Shown here: one piece after another, positions 1 to 7,437 of the stretch
Layout: each line of letters begins with the position of its first letter
Numbering within the stretch: the first letter of the stretch is position 1
From: Micromonospora fulviviridis
Lineage (GTDB): Bacteria; Actinomycetota; Actinomycetes; Mycobacteriales; Micromonosporaceae
Reading direction: 5' to 3'
Assembly (NCBI RefSeq): GCF_014648395.1
Contig: NZ_BMRA01000004.1
Coordinates: 233,394-297,393, forward strand
DNA: 64,000 nt
Notes under the pieces: generated by a model
Database searches by the model: none
Told to the model about the DNA's origin: nothing
The model's input: the letters and a program-made list of their open reading frames with translations, nothing else
Position numbers and translations under genes: made by a program

Positions 1-386
1 CCGGCGTCGCGCAGCAGGTCCAGCACGTAGCGGCGGAAGGTGTCGTTCGCGGCCAGCCACTCGCGGTGCCGACCCGCCTCGGGCCAGGCGGCCATGTCGG
101 TGAGGTGCAGCCGCAGGTCGATCATCGGCCGCACCATGGCCCGGTGCTCGAACAGGCTGCGGTCCCGCTCCAGCGCCCGGGTCAGGTCGCTCGGCCGGTA
201 GCTAGCGCCCAGCCGGGTCCAGGCGACCAGGTCGGCGTTGGGGGCGATGGCGGCGGTGGGGTCGATCTGGAGGAACGTCAACCGGTCCACCAGCGCCAGC
301 AGGTCGCCGGGCCGGTGCGCGTCGAGCAGTTGGGCGCGGACGGCGACCCGGCGGGCGGTGGCGCGGTCGAGCCGGTGCGGAACCAT
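1..386 (-). CDS. Winged-helix DNA-binding protein, N-terminal part (YcaQ/AlkZ-like), cut by window edge
   Basis: This gene reads leftward from an ATG at 386 and runs off the window, so only about 128 N-terminal residues are visible. They include LTFLQIDPTAAIAPNADLVA and LFEHRAMVRP, a pattern I associate with the winged-helix family of AlkZ/YcaQ interstrand-crosslink DNA glycosylases, where an early glutamine in a QxD motif is expected (LQIDP is seen). Full family members are about 350-400 residues. The start is divergent from the PadR gene at 453, and the two share a 66-bp spacer. The catalytic function cannot be confirmed because the rest of the protein is missing. No signal peptide or membrane segment is present. 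Confidence 0.7.
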   Translation of the reverse strand, partial: MVPHRLDRATARRVAVRAQLLDAHRPGDLLALVDRLTFLQIDPTAAIAPNADLVAWTRLGASYRPSDLTRALERDRSLFEHRAMVRPMIDLRLHLTDMAAWPEAGRHREWLAANDTFRRYVLDLLRDA

Positions 387-426
387 GCGGGCGAGACTAG
401 CCGGGCCGGTCGGCCGCTGCACCCTA

Positions 427-443
427 TGTAGATTTCCGATACA
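427..443. promoter_or_regulatory. Candidate PadR operator (TGTA-N9-TACA dyad)
   Basis: The 17-bp dyad TGTAGATTTCCGATACA lies between the divergent starts at 386 (-) and 453 (+). PadR-family repressors often bind TGTA/TACA-type dyads in their own promoter, so autoregulation of the PadR gene is a reasonable inference. The surrounding TATGTA and GATACA could also serve as -10 hexamers. Confidence 0.4.
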
Positions 444-452
444 GTGCCGACC

Positions 453-785
453 ATGAGGCTGACGATCCCCGTGGCGAAGGTGCTCTCCGCGCTCCTCGCC
501 GACCCCGACGCCCCGCGTTACGGGCTCGACCTCATGCGGCTCACCGACCTGCCCAGCGGCACCCTCTATCCGGTCCTGCACCGGCTCCGGGCCGCCGGCT
601 GGCTCGCCGCCGACTGGGAGGAGATCGACCCGGTCGCCGCCGGCCGGCCCGCCCGCCGCTACTACCGGCTCACCGGCGACGGGGTGCAGGCCGCCCGGCT
701 GGCGCTGGCCGAGCTGCGCGCCCTCGCCCCCGAGGCCAGGCCGTCCCGGGGCGGGGCCGAGCCGACCGGAGCCCCGGCGTGGTGA
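453..785 (+). CDS. PadR-family transcriptional regulator
   Basis: The predicted product is a 110-residue winged-helix regulator. The segment YGLDLMRLTDLPSGTLYPVL followed by a tyrosine-rich wing (ARRYYRLT) is the usual PadR N-terminal DNA-binding domain; the long C-terminal dimerisation helix is short here, as in the small PadR subgroup. ATG at 453 is chosen because homologues normally begin a few residues before the LTxPVAKVL segment; a GTG at 444 is an in-frame alternative. The end overlaps the next membrane-protein gene (GTGA junction at 782-785), so the two are probably co-translated. PadR proteins paired with such membrane proteins are common in actinomycetes; the effector is unknown. 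A dyad at 427-443 is a likely autoregulatory site. Confidence 0.88.
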   Translation: MRLTIPVAKVLSALLADPDAPRYGLDLMRLTDLPSGTLYPVLHRLRAAGWLAADWEEIDPVAAGRPARRYYRLTGDGVQAARLALAELRALAPEARPSRGGAEPTGAPAW

Positions 786-1753
786 CCCGTCGGCTGGCCG
801 GGGTGCTGCTGCGCGCGGCGGCGCAGCGTTGGCCGGTGGAGCTGCGCGACGAGCTGATCCGGGAGTGGGACGCCGAGCTGCACGTCCTGGCCGGGCGCGG
901 GGAGCGGTGGCGGATGCTGCGCTTCGCCGCGAGCCTCGCCGCCAGCCGGGCCGGCGTGCCGGAGGTCGACCGGGCCGTGCCGGAGCGGCGGCTGCGGCGG
1001 ACCGCCCGGGTGCTGCTGCTCGCCCCGCCGGCGTGCGTCGCGATCGTCGCGCTCGCCGCCGTGGTGATGAGCCTGGCGTACGCCGTGCTCGGCGCCCGCG
1101 TCGCCTGGGCCACCGCGGTGCAACTGCCGCTCTGGTCCGGCCTCACCGCCGGGGCGGGCGCGCTGCTCGCCCTCCTCGTCACCCGGGCCGCGCGGCGGAC
1201 CGTACGCACCGGACCGCTGGCCACCGCGCTCGGCGTCGTGCTGCCGATCGGGCTGACCGTGACGGTGGTGCTCGCCGCGCTCGCCGGCTCGGGCGAGCGC
1301 GGCCTGGCGGGTACCGTGCCCGGGCTGCTGCTCTGGCTCGCCCTGCTGGTGGGGGCCCTCTGGGGCGCGGGGATCCTGGCCCGCCGGGGGCGGACCCGGC
1401 TGGCCTGGGCCGTCGGGGTGCTCGGCGCGCTGGTCGCGGCCGACGCCGCGGTCGTCCTGGCGGTGGTCTCGGCCATCCCGGGGGCTACCGTCGGGCCGGT
1501 CGCGGACGGCCTGCCCCCGGACACGGTGGACCGGGTCTCCGCCCCGCTCTGGCTGCTCACCTGCTGGACCGACTCGTCGCTCGGGCTGCCCCGGCCCACC
1601 GCCTGGGAACGGTTCCTCATCACCGACCTGGTGCTCGTCGAGCCCGTCTTCTACCTGGCCTGCACCCCTTACGCGGTGGCGTACGCCGTCGCGGCGGCCC
1701 GGCCGGCGGCGGCCACCGCACCCGCGCCGGAGCCCGTCCCGTCACCCGCCTGA
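782..1753 (+). CDS. Multi-pass membrane protein coupled to PadR regulator
   Basis: The product is about 323 residues. The N-terminal ~70 residues are charged and helical (WPVELRDELIREWDAELHVL), resembling the soluble prefix seen in PadR-associated permease proteins. Several hydrophobic segments then follow, at roughly residues 80-110, 120-140, 150-175, 180-200, 210-235 and 275-305. The GTG at 782 overlaps the stop of the PadR gene; a GTG at 779 is also in frame. No ATPase or transporter signature is recognised, so only a role as a PadR-controlled integral membrane protein is proposed. The C-terminus ends in a short proline/alanine tail. Confidence 0.75.
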   Translation: MTRRLAGVLLRAAAQRWPVELRDELIREWDAELHVLAGRGERWRMLRFAASLAASRAGVPEVDRAVPERRLRRTARVLLLAPPACVAIVALAAVVMSLAYAVLGARVAWATAVQLPLWSGLTAGAGALLALLVTRAARRTVRTGPLATALGVVLPIGLTVTVVLAALAGSGERGLAGTVPGLLLWLALLVGALWGAGILARRGRTRLAWAVGVLGALVAADAAVVLAVVSAIPGATVGPVADGLPPDTVDRVSAPLWLLTCWTDSSLGLPRPTAWERFLITDLVLVEPVFYLACTPYAVAYAVAAARPAAATAPAPEPVPSPA

Positions 1754-1771
1754 ACCCGCCGACCGGTCGGG

Positions 1772-2221
1772 TCAGTCGGGGCAGGGCAGCCGCTCCAGCG
1801 GCGCGGGGGTGTCCCCTCGGCGCACCACCTGCCCGAAGCAGGCGGCGGCGTCGGCCCGCTGCCAGCCGAGCACCGACGCGGCGGTCTTCGCCACGCGTAC
1901 CCGGAAGACCAGCCGGACCTCGGCGGCGACCGCCGTCACCGTGATGACCTCGACGCCGTCCACGGTCCCGGCGGCGCGCCGCAGGTCCGCCTCCCGGTCC
2001 GACGGCTCGGCCAGCAGGACCGCCCGGGTGCGTTGGGCGGTGGCCGTCACCTCCCGGTCGGCCCGGCGTTCCAGCCGGTGCTGGGACCGGTCCCGCAGCA
2101 GCGGCACCCCCAGCGCCAGCCCGACCGCCACGAGGGCCACCAGCGCCGTCCCGACCGTCAGCCGGCGGCGCAGGCGGGCCGACCGTCCTCCCCCGAAGCG
2201 CACCCGGGGATTGTCCGACAC
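1772..2221 (-). CDS. Hypothetical single-pass membrane-anchored protein
   Basis: This is a 149-residue protein. A basic N-terminus (about residues 1-22, RSARLRRRL) is followed by one hydrophobic segment (about 23-45) and then a 100-residue extracytoplasmic domain, which looks like a signal anchor. Inside the domain, VEVITVTAVAAEVRLVFRVRV is strand-like, and two cysteines (in AACFGQV and LPCPD) could form a disulfide outside the cell. I recognise no family. It converges with the PadR-membrane pair, leaving an 18-bp gap. The ATG at 2221 is the furthest upstream start in a region of consistent codon use. Confidence 0.6.
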   Translation of the reverse strand: MSDNPRVRFGGGRSARLRRRLTVGTALVALVAVGLALGVPLLRDRSQHRLERRADREVTATAQRTRAVLLAEPSDREADLRRAAGTVDGVEVITVTAVAAEVRLVFRVRVAKTAASVLGWQRADAAACFGQVVRRGDTPAPLERLPCPD

Positions 2222-2357
2222 CGACCCGGCAGCCGGCTGCCCCGTCTTTCGCCGTTCCGCTCCGGAACCGCCCTGACCAGGTCTAATGTGGAGGACATCG
2301 GCGACTATTTACGGCGTTCCGGTGGCGGCCGGGCGGTTCGCGGTGCACAGTGATCGC

Positions 2358-2561
2358 ATGAGCGACGACGGAAGTGGTGGGCACTACTACTGGTGCACGC
2401 GACACCACCGGGTCGAGACCGATGCCGACGTGTGCCCCGCGAAGCACGTTCTCGGACCGTACGCCTCAGCCGCCGACGCGGAGAACGCCCTGCAGCAGGT
2501 GCGGGAGCGCAACGAAGCGTGGGAAGCCGAGGACGCCCGTTGGGCCGGGGAGGACAGGTAG
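2358..2561 (+). CDS. Small conserved-type hypothetical protein (67 aa)
   Basis: The sequence is short and hydrophilic, with an aromatic/histidine-rich start (GGHYYWCTRHHRVE), two cysteines (C and VCPAKH) and a C-terminal charged helix (AENALQQVRERNEAWEAEDAR). The C...H..H...C spacing could suggest metal binding, but no zinc motif is clear. ATG 2358 is chosen over a further upstream ATG at 2286 because the intervening codons have poor G/C third-position usage. No function is known to me. It precedes the histone-like gene by 78 bp on the same strand. Confidence 0.55.
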   Translation: MSDDGSGGHYYWCTRHHRVETDADVCPAKHVLGPYASAADAENALQQVRERNEAWEAEDARWAGEDR

Positions 2562-2592
2562 ACGGCGCGGGACGGCCCGCGTCGAGGTGATC

Positions 2593-2617
2593 CGTGCTCC
2601 GCGAGGGTGAGAGCACG
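2593..2617 (+). promoter_or_regulatory. Leader hairpin upstream of histone-like gene
   Basis: The perfect 7-bp inverted repeat CGTGCTC / GAGCACG has an 11-nt loop. It lies 22 nt before the ATG at 2639 and just ahead of the AGGAAAGGG ribosome-binding site. It could modulate translation or mRNA stability of the downstream gene, or bind a dimeric regulator. The role is inferred only from position. Confidence 0.3.
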
Positions 2618-2638
2618 TCCCCAGGAAAGGGAACCGAG

Positions 2639-3610
2639 ATGGCCGAAGCACAGCAGGCCACCCGCCCGGCCGCGAAACGGACGACCGCGAAGAAGACCAC
2701 CGCCGGCCGGACGGCGACCGTCACCAAGGCGGCCCCGAACGCCTCGGGCGCCGGCGCCGGCCGGGTACCGGCGAAGACGGGGGTCGCCCGGAAGGCCGCC
2801 GCCAAGAAGGTCGTGTCGGCCGCCCGGAAGGCGCCGGCCAAGAAGGCCCCGGCCACCAAGACGACGGCCAAGAAGGCGCCCGCCACGAAGGCCACCACCA
2901 AGAAGACCACCGCGGCGGCGAAGAAGACCACGCCCGCCAAGAAGACCACCGCCGCGAAGAAGACGACGGCGGCGAAGAAGGCTCCGGCGGCGAAGAAGGC
3001 TCCGGCCAGGAAGACCACGGTCGCGGCGAAGAAGGCCCCGGCCAGGAAGACCACGGTCGCCGCGAAGAAGGCTCCGGCCGCGAAGAAGGCTCCGGCCGCG
3101 AAGAAGACCGCCGCCGCGAAGAAGGCGCTGGCGCGGAAGACCACCACGGCGCCGGCGGCGAAGAAGACCACCGCGGCGAAGAAGGCCCCGGCGAAGAAGA
3201 CCACCGCCGCCCGCAAGGTCACCTCCACCGGGCAGAAGGCCACCGCCGCGGTGAAGAAGACCGCCGCGAAGAAGACCGCCGCGAAGAAGGCACCCGCGAA
3301 GAAGGCCCCGGCGAAGAAGGCCACCGCCGCCAAGGCCACCGTGAGCCGCCCGGGCGGCGGCGCCCGCAAGGCGGCGGCGAAGAAGGCGCCGGCCAGGAAG
3401 GCCACCGGCACCTCGTCCGCCACGGCCCGCAAGTCGGCGGGTCGCAAGGCCACCTCCGCGGCGTCGTCCGTCGGCCCCGTCGAAGCCCGGACGAGCACCT
3501 CGACGGGAACCCACAAGCGGCTCACCGCCGCCCGGAAGCCGGCCGGCACGCGGGTCGTGGCCGGGCGGTCCACGGCCAAGCCGGGGAGCACCCGGCGGAC
3601 CGCCGGCTGA
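2639..3610 (+). CDS. Lysine/alanine-rich histone H1-like nucleoid protein
   Basis: The 323-residue protein is built almost entirely of K, A, T and P in short repeats (KKAPA, KKTTA, AKKT), most dense at residues 60-240, like the C-terminal tails of eukaryotic H1, bacterial HupS/HU extensions and Hc1-like proteins. Such proteins bind DNA non-specifically and compact the nucleoid. It lacks the HU-type globular domain, so it is not a plain HU. ATG 2639 is selected because AGGAAAGGG sits 8 nt upstream. The DNA contains tandem copies, for example a 23-bp unit at 3002-3024 repeated exactly at 3038-3060 (36-bp period, 12 codons), so length variation between strains is expected. Confidence 0.8.
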   Translation: MAEAQQATRPAAKRTTAKKTTAGRTATVTKAAPNASGAGAGRVPAKTGVARKAAAKKVVSAARKAPAKKAPATKTTAKKAPATKATTKKTTAAAKKTTPAKKTTAAKKTTAAKKAPAAKKAPARKTTVAAKKAPARKTTVAAKKAPAAKKAPAAKKTAAAKKALARKTTTAPAAKKTTAAKKAPAKKTTAARKVTSTGQKATAAVKKTAAKKTAAKKAPAKKAPAKKATAAKATVSRPGGGARKAAAKKAPARKATGTSSATARKSAGRKATSAASSVGPVEARTSTSTGTHKRLTAARKPAGTRVVAGRSTAKPGSTRRTAG

Positions 3611-3729
3611 CGTCCTGGGCCCACCGCTGACCGGTGCCCCGCCGGCGCCAACTCCAGCTCGCCGCGCCGTGACCCGGAGCCGTCGGTGCCGGTGAGCGGA
3701 TCACGCGGACCGCTGTCAGGATTGACCCC

Positions 3730-5166
3730 GTGGTGATCCGACGCGTACTCGCGCCCCGCATCGACTTCGGCGCGCTGCGCCGCGAGCTGGGACTTCCCGA
3801 AGACTTCCCGGCCGCGGCGCAGCGCGAGGCCGACGCGGCCGCCGCCGCGCCGCTGCCGGCCGTCGCCGACCGGACCGACGTCCCGTTCGTCACCGTCGAC
3901 CCGGCGACCTCGCGCGACCTCGACCAGGCCATGCACCTCGCCCGCCGGCCCGGTGGCGGATACCGCGTCCGGTACGCGATCGCCGACGTCTTCACCCACG
4001 TCCGCCCCGGCGGAGAGCTGGAGGCGGAGACCTGGCGCCGGGGGCAGACCGTCTACCTGCCCGACGGGAACGTGCCGCTGCACCCGCACACGCTCAGCGA
4101 GGGGGCGGCCAGCCTGCTGCCCGACGCCGACCGGGCGGCGGTGCTCTGGACCATCGACCTCGACGCCGACGGCGGCACGGTCGCCGTCACGCTGGAGCGG
4201 GCCCGGGTGCGCAGCCGGGCCAAGCTCGACTACTCCGGGGTGCAGCGCGACGCCGACGCCGGCCGGCTGCCCGAGCCGATCGCCCTCCTGCCCGAGATCG
4301 GCGCCCTGCTCACCGCCCGCGGGCTGCGCCGGGGCGCGATCAACCTGCCGCTGCCCGAGCAGGACGTCGAGCCGGACGGCGACGGCTGGCGGCTGGTGCT
4401 GCGCGGGCCCGGCCCGATGGAGGAGCACAACGCGCAGATCTCCCTGCTCACCGGGATGGCCGCCGCCGACCTCATGCTGGCCGGCCGGATCGGCCTGCTG
4501 CGCACCATGCCGCCGCCCCGGCCGGAGGCGGTCGACCGGTTGCGGCTGGCCGCCGGACCGCTCGGCGTGCCCTGGCCGGCCGGCACCCCGGTCGGCACGG
4601 TGCTCGCCGGGCTGGACGCCTCGCAGCCCCGCGCGGCGGCCTTCGTCGACCAGGCCGCCGAGCTGATGCGCGGGGCCGCGTACACGGCGTTCGACGGGGA
4701 GCCGCCCGAGCAGCCGGAGCACGGCGGGGTGGCCGCCGCGTACGCCCACGTGACGGCGCCGCTGCGCCGGCTCGCCGACCGGTACGCCACCGAGGTCTGC
4801 CTGGCCCTGCACGAGGGCCGGGAGGTGCCCGAGCACGTGCGCGCCGCGCTGCCGAAGCTGCCCGAGGTGATGGCGACGACCGACCGGACCGCGTCCGCGG
4901 CCACCCGGGGCGCCGTGGAGCTGGCCGAGGCGGTGCTGCTGGCGCACCGGGTGGGGGAGACCTTCGAGGCGGCGGTGCTCGACGTGGACGAGCCGCGGCC
5001 GGCGGGCAACGGCCGGGCGGGCCGCCCGCCCGGCGGCACCGTCGCCCTCGACGAGCCGCCGGTGCGCGGCCGCTGCGCCGGTGACCTGCCGCTCGGCGAG
5101 CGCGTCCGGGTCCGCTTGACCGTCGCCGACCCGGCCCAGCGCAAGGTGGCCTTCGAGCGGGCGTGA
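3730..5166 (+). CDS. RNB-domain ribonuclease (RNase II/R family)
   Basis: The 478-residue protein is dominated by an RNB catalytic domain: FVTVDPATSRDLDQAMHL at residues 53-70 is the metal-binding signature, and GAYTAF...HAHVTAPLRRLADRY-like text (YAHVTAPLRRLADRYATEV near residue 345) is the conserved RNB C-terminal region. RNB enzymes degrade RNA 3'-to-5'. Compared with E. coli RNase II, the last Asp of the DxD-D cluster is Gln here (D63, D65, Q66), which may alter metal binding; I believe this is seen in other actinobacterial members. N-terminal cold-shock and C-terminal S1 domains are absent or reduced, so this is a short form. GTG 3730 is followed directly by a second GTG that is also possible. 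Confidence 0.9.
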   Translation: MVIRRVLAPRIDFGALRRELGLPEDFPAAAQREADAAAAAPLPAVADRTDVPFVTVDPATSRDLDQAMHLARRPGGGYRVRYAIADVFTHVRPGGELEAETWRRGQTVYLPDGNVPLHPHTLSEGAASLLPDADRAAVLWTIDLDADGGTVAVTLERARVRSRAKLDYSGVQRDADAGRLPEPIALLPEIGALLTARGLRRGAINLPLPEQDVEPDGDGWRLVLRGPGPMEEHNAQISLLTGMAAADLMLAGRIGLLRTMPPPRPEAVDRLRLAAGPLGVPWPAGTPVGTVLAGLDASQPRAAAFVDQAAELMRGAAYTAFDGEPPEQPEHGGVAAAYAHVTAPLRRLADRYATEVCLALHEGREVPEHVRAALPKLPEVMATTDRTASAATRGAVELAEAVLLAHRVGETFEAAVLDVDEPRPAGNGRAGRPPGGTVALDEPPVRGRCAGDLPLGERVRVRLTVADPAQRKVAFERA

Positions 5167-5239
5167 GGCACGCCGAGCGCGGGGATTGTCACAGCGCCCG
5201 GCCGCGCTGCCGGGCGGTGACCTTTGCGAGGATGACGGC

Positions 5240-5938
5240 ATGGCTTACGACGCGACCACGCTGCCCGACGTCTCCGGGCTGACCGTCGGCATCATCGGTG
5301 GCACCGGCGACCAGGGGCGGGGGCTCGCCTACCGGTTCGCCCGGGCCGGGCAGACCGTGCTGATCGGCTCCCGGGCCGCCGACCGGGCCGCCCAGGCCGC
5401 CGCCGAGATCGCCGCCCTGCCCGGCGTGCCGGCCGGCGCCACGGTCTCCGGCGCGGACAACGACGAGGTCGCCCGCCGCAGCGACGTGGTGATCATCGCG
5501 GTGCCGTGGGACGGACACGCCGCCATCGTGGCGGCGCTGGCCGCCCCGCTCGCCGGCAAGATCGTCATCGACTGCGTCAACCCGCTGGGCTTCGACAAGC
5601 AGGGCCCGTACGCGCTGACCGTGGCCGAGGGCAGCGCCGTGCAGCAGGCCGCCGGGCTGCTGCCCGACTCCCGGGTCTGCGCCGCGTTCAACCACGTCAG
5701 CGCGCCGCTGCTGGCCGACCCGGAGGTCGAGCGGATCGACCTGGACGTGCTGATCTGCACCGAGGACCGGGAACTGGTCGGCGTGGTGGCCGCGCTCGCC
5801 GCCCGGATCCCCGGGATGCGGGGCATCTACGCCGGCCGGCTGCGCAACGCCCACCAGATCGAGGCGTTCACCGCCAACCTCATCGCGATCAACAAGCGCT
5901 ACAAGGCGCACGCCGGCATCCGCGTCACCGACCTCTGA
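5240..5938 (+). CDS. npdG: F420H2:NADP+ oxidoreductase (NpdG/Fno family)
   Basis: The 232-residue product has the N-terminal Rossmann motif GIIGGTGDQGRG (residues 17-28) followed by LIGSRAADRA, the NADP-binding arginine region typical of Fno/NpdG. These enzymes transfer hydride between coenzyme F420 and NADP in the cytoplasm, and F420 is made by actinomycetes. Further family features are VVIIAVPWDGH, KIVIDCVNPL and the C-terminal HQIEAFTANLIAINKRYK. The start at 5240 is preceded by GCGAGGA. It is transcribed with, but not overlapping, the ribonuclease upstream. An F420-dependent LLM oxidoreductase at 53715 in the same window agrees with F420 use. Confidence 0.9.
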   Translation: MAYDATTLPDVSGLTVGIIGGTGDQGRGLAYRFARAGQTVLIGSRAADRAAQAAAEIAALPGVPAGATVSGADNDEVARRSDVVIIAVPWDGHAAIVAALAAPLAGKIVIDCVNPLGFDKQGPYALTVAEGSAVQQAAGLLPDSRVCAAFNHVSAPLLADPEVERIDLDVLICTEDRELVGVVAALAARIPGMRGIYAGRLRNAHQIEAFTANLIAINKRYKAHAGIRVTDL

Positions 5939-5966
5939 CGTCGTACCCGTGCGGCACCATCGCCGC

Positions 5967-6410
5967 ATGGAATGGCAACTGGTGATCGACTGTCGGGAGC
6001 CGTCACGGCTCGTCGCGTTCTGGGCCGAGGCGCTGCGCTACCGGCCGCAGCCGCCGCCCGACGGGCAGCCGACCTGGCGGGACTGGTACCTCTCGGTCGG
6101 CATCCCGCCCGAGGAACTCGGCGACGACGACTGCCTCGACCGGCTGGAGGACCCGACCGGCGCGGGCCCGCGGATCTGGTTCCAGCCGGTCCCCGAGGCG
6201 AAGACGATCAAGAACCGGCTGCACATCGACCTGAAGGTCGGTGGCGGGCGCACGGTGCCGCTGGCCGAGCGGCGGTCCCGGGTGGACGCCGAGGTTGCCC
6301 GCCTCACCGCGCTGGGCGCCCGGGTGCTCGGCTCGATGGACGACCCCGACGACGGCTACTACTCCGCGCAGCTGGCCGACCCGGAGGGCAACGAGTTCTG
6401 TGTGGTCTGA
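5967..6410 (+). CDS. VOC/glyoxalase-like domain protein
   Basis: This 147-residue protein begins MEWQLVIDCREPSRLVAFWAEAL, the usual first strand and helix of the Glyoxalase-like (VOC) fold, and ends with GYYSAQLADPEGNEFCVV, the closing strand containing the metal-ligand-type DPEGNEF. The middle NRLHIDLKV strand provides the second half of the beta-alpha-beta module. The substrate is unknown; members are often annotated only as VOC family. The ATG at 5967 lies only 28 bp after npdG, on the same strand. A strong hairpin follows at 6418. Confidence 0.85.
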   Translation: MEWQLVIDCREPSRLVAFWAEALRYRPQPPPDGQPTWRDWYLSVGIPPEELGDDDCLDRLEDPTGAGPRIWFQPVPEAKTIKNRLHIDLKVGGGRTVPLAERRSRVDAEVARLTALGARVLGSMDDPDDGYYSAQLADPEGNEFCVV

Positions 6411-6417
6411 CCCGTGC

Positions 6418-6446
6418 GGGCGGCGCGGCCGGGAGCCGCGCCGCCC
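6418..6446. terminator. Bidirectional hairpin terminator
   Basis: Perfect 12-bp arms GGGCGGCGCGGC / GCCGCGCCGCCC flank a 5-nt loop. The hairpin lies between the convergent VOC gene (ends 6410) and panB (ends 6456). There is no U tract, as is usual for actinobacterial terminators. Confidence 0.65.
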
Positions 6447-6455
6447 GGCGTACGG

Positions 6456-7301
6456 TCAGAAGGTGTGTTCGGCGGCGGGGAACTCGCCGCCGCGCACCTC
6501 CTCGGCGAACCGGCGGGTGGCGTCGGTCAGCGCGCCGGCCAGGTCGGCGTAGCGCTTGACGAAGCGCGGCGCCCGGCCGGTGCGCAGCCCGGCCATGTCC
6601 TGCCAGACCAGCACCTGCCCGTCGGTGTCCGGGCCGGCGCCGATGCCCACGGTGGGGATGCGCAGCTCGGCGGTGATCCGCTTGGCCACCTCACCGGGCA
6701 CCATCTCCAGCACCACCGCGAAGGCGCCCGCCTCGGCCACGGCCCGGGCGTCGGCGATCACCTCCTCGGCGGTGTCGCCCCGGCCCTGCACCCGGTAGCC
6801 GCCCAGGGTGTGCTCGCTCTGCGGGGTGAAGCCGATGTGCGCCATCACCGGGATGCCCGCCCCGACGATCGCCTCGATCTGGGCGGCGCAGCGCCGGCCG
6901 CCCTCCAGCTTCACCGCGTGGCAGCCGCCCTCCTTCATGAACCGCACCGCGGTGCGCAGCGCCTGCGTCGGGCCCTCCTCGTACGAGCCGAAGGGCAGGT
7001 CACCGACGATCAGCGCCTGCCGGGTCGCCCGGACCACCGCGCGGACCAGGGGGAGCAGCTCCTCGGCGGTAACCGGCAGGGTGGTCTCGTAGCCGAACAC
7101 GTTGTTCGCCGCCGAGTCGCCGACCAGCAGCACCGGAATCCCCGCCTGGTCGAAGATCGAGGCGGTGTACTGGTCGTACGAGGTGAGCATCGCCCAGCGC
7201 TCGCCGCGCTCCTTGGCGGCGATCAGGTCGCGGGTGCGGACCCGTCGGGTGGCCGGCCCGCCGTAGAGGGCGGTCACCTCGGTCGGGGTGGACTCCACCA
7301 T
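6456..7301 (-). CDS. panB: 3-methyl-2-oxobutanoate hydroxymethyltransferase
   Basis: PanB makes ketopantoate from 2-ketoisovalerate and methylene-tetrahydrofolate, the first step to pantothenate and CoA. The 281-residue protein matches the family length and shows [39 protein letters not shown] (metal-binding Asp region), [15 protein letters not shown] and [14 protein letters not shown]. The start at 7301 is chosen because its complement has AAGGAGAGAGTC immediately upstream; a longer reading to 7361 lacks this. It lies downstream of nadE on the same strand, but a 30-bp palindrome between them suggests separate transcripts. Confidence 0.97.
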   Translation of the reverse strand: MVESTPTEVTALYGGPATRRVRTRDLIAAKERGERWAMLTSYDQYTASIFDQAGIPVLLVGDSAANNVFGYETTLPVTAEELLPLVRAVVRATRQALIVGDLPFGSYEEGPTQALRTAVRFMKEGGCHAVKLEGGRRCAAQIEAIVGAGIPVMAHIGFTPQSEHTLGGYRVQGRGDTAEEVIADARAVAEAGAFAVVLEMVPGEVAKRITAELRIPTVGIGAGPDTDGQVLVWQDMAGLRTGRAPRFVKRYADLAGALTDATRRFAEEVRGGEFPAAEHTF

Positions 7302-7402
7302 GACTCTCTCCTTCCTCGAGGCCGCGTTCGCGGTCCCCGGGTTCCGCCGCGATCGTCGCACCGGGGCACCGGCCGGGGGCAGGGCGGAGTGGAGGATTTC
7401 AC

Positions 7403-7432
7403 TCCCGGCGGCCGGCCGGCCGGCCGCCGGGA
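7403..7432. terminator. 30-bp perfect palindrome between nadE and panB
   Basis: The left arm 7403-7417 (TCCCGGCGGCCGGCC) is the exact reverse complement of 7418-7432. It starts 6 nt beyond the nadE stop on the minus strand and lies about 100 nt before the panB start. It most likely acts as a terminator or mRNA 3'-end hairpin for nadE; no U tract follows. Confidence 0.55.
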
Positions 7433-7437
7433 CCGGG

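Noticed and set aside
2305-5241. A 978-codon minus frame across the histone-like and ribonuclease genes
   Set aside because: It is antisense to two well-supported genes. The F/A-rich repeats simply mirror the lysine/alanine codons.
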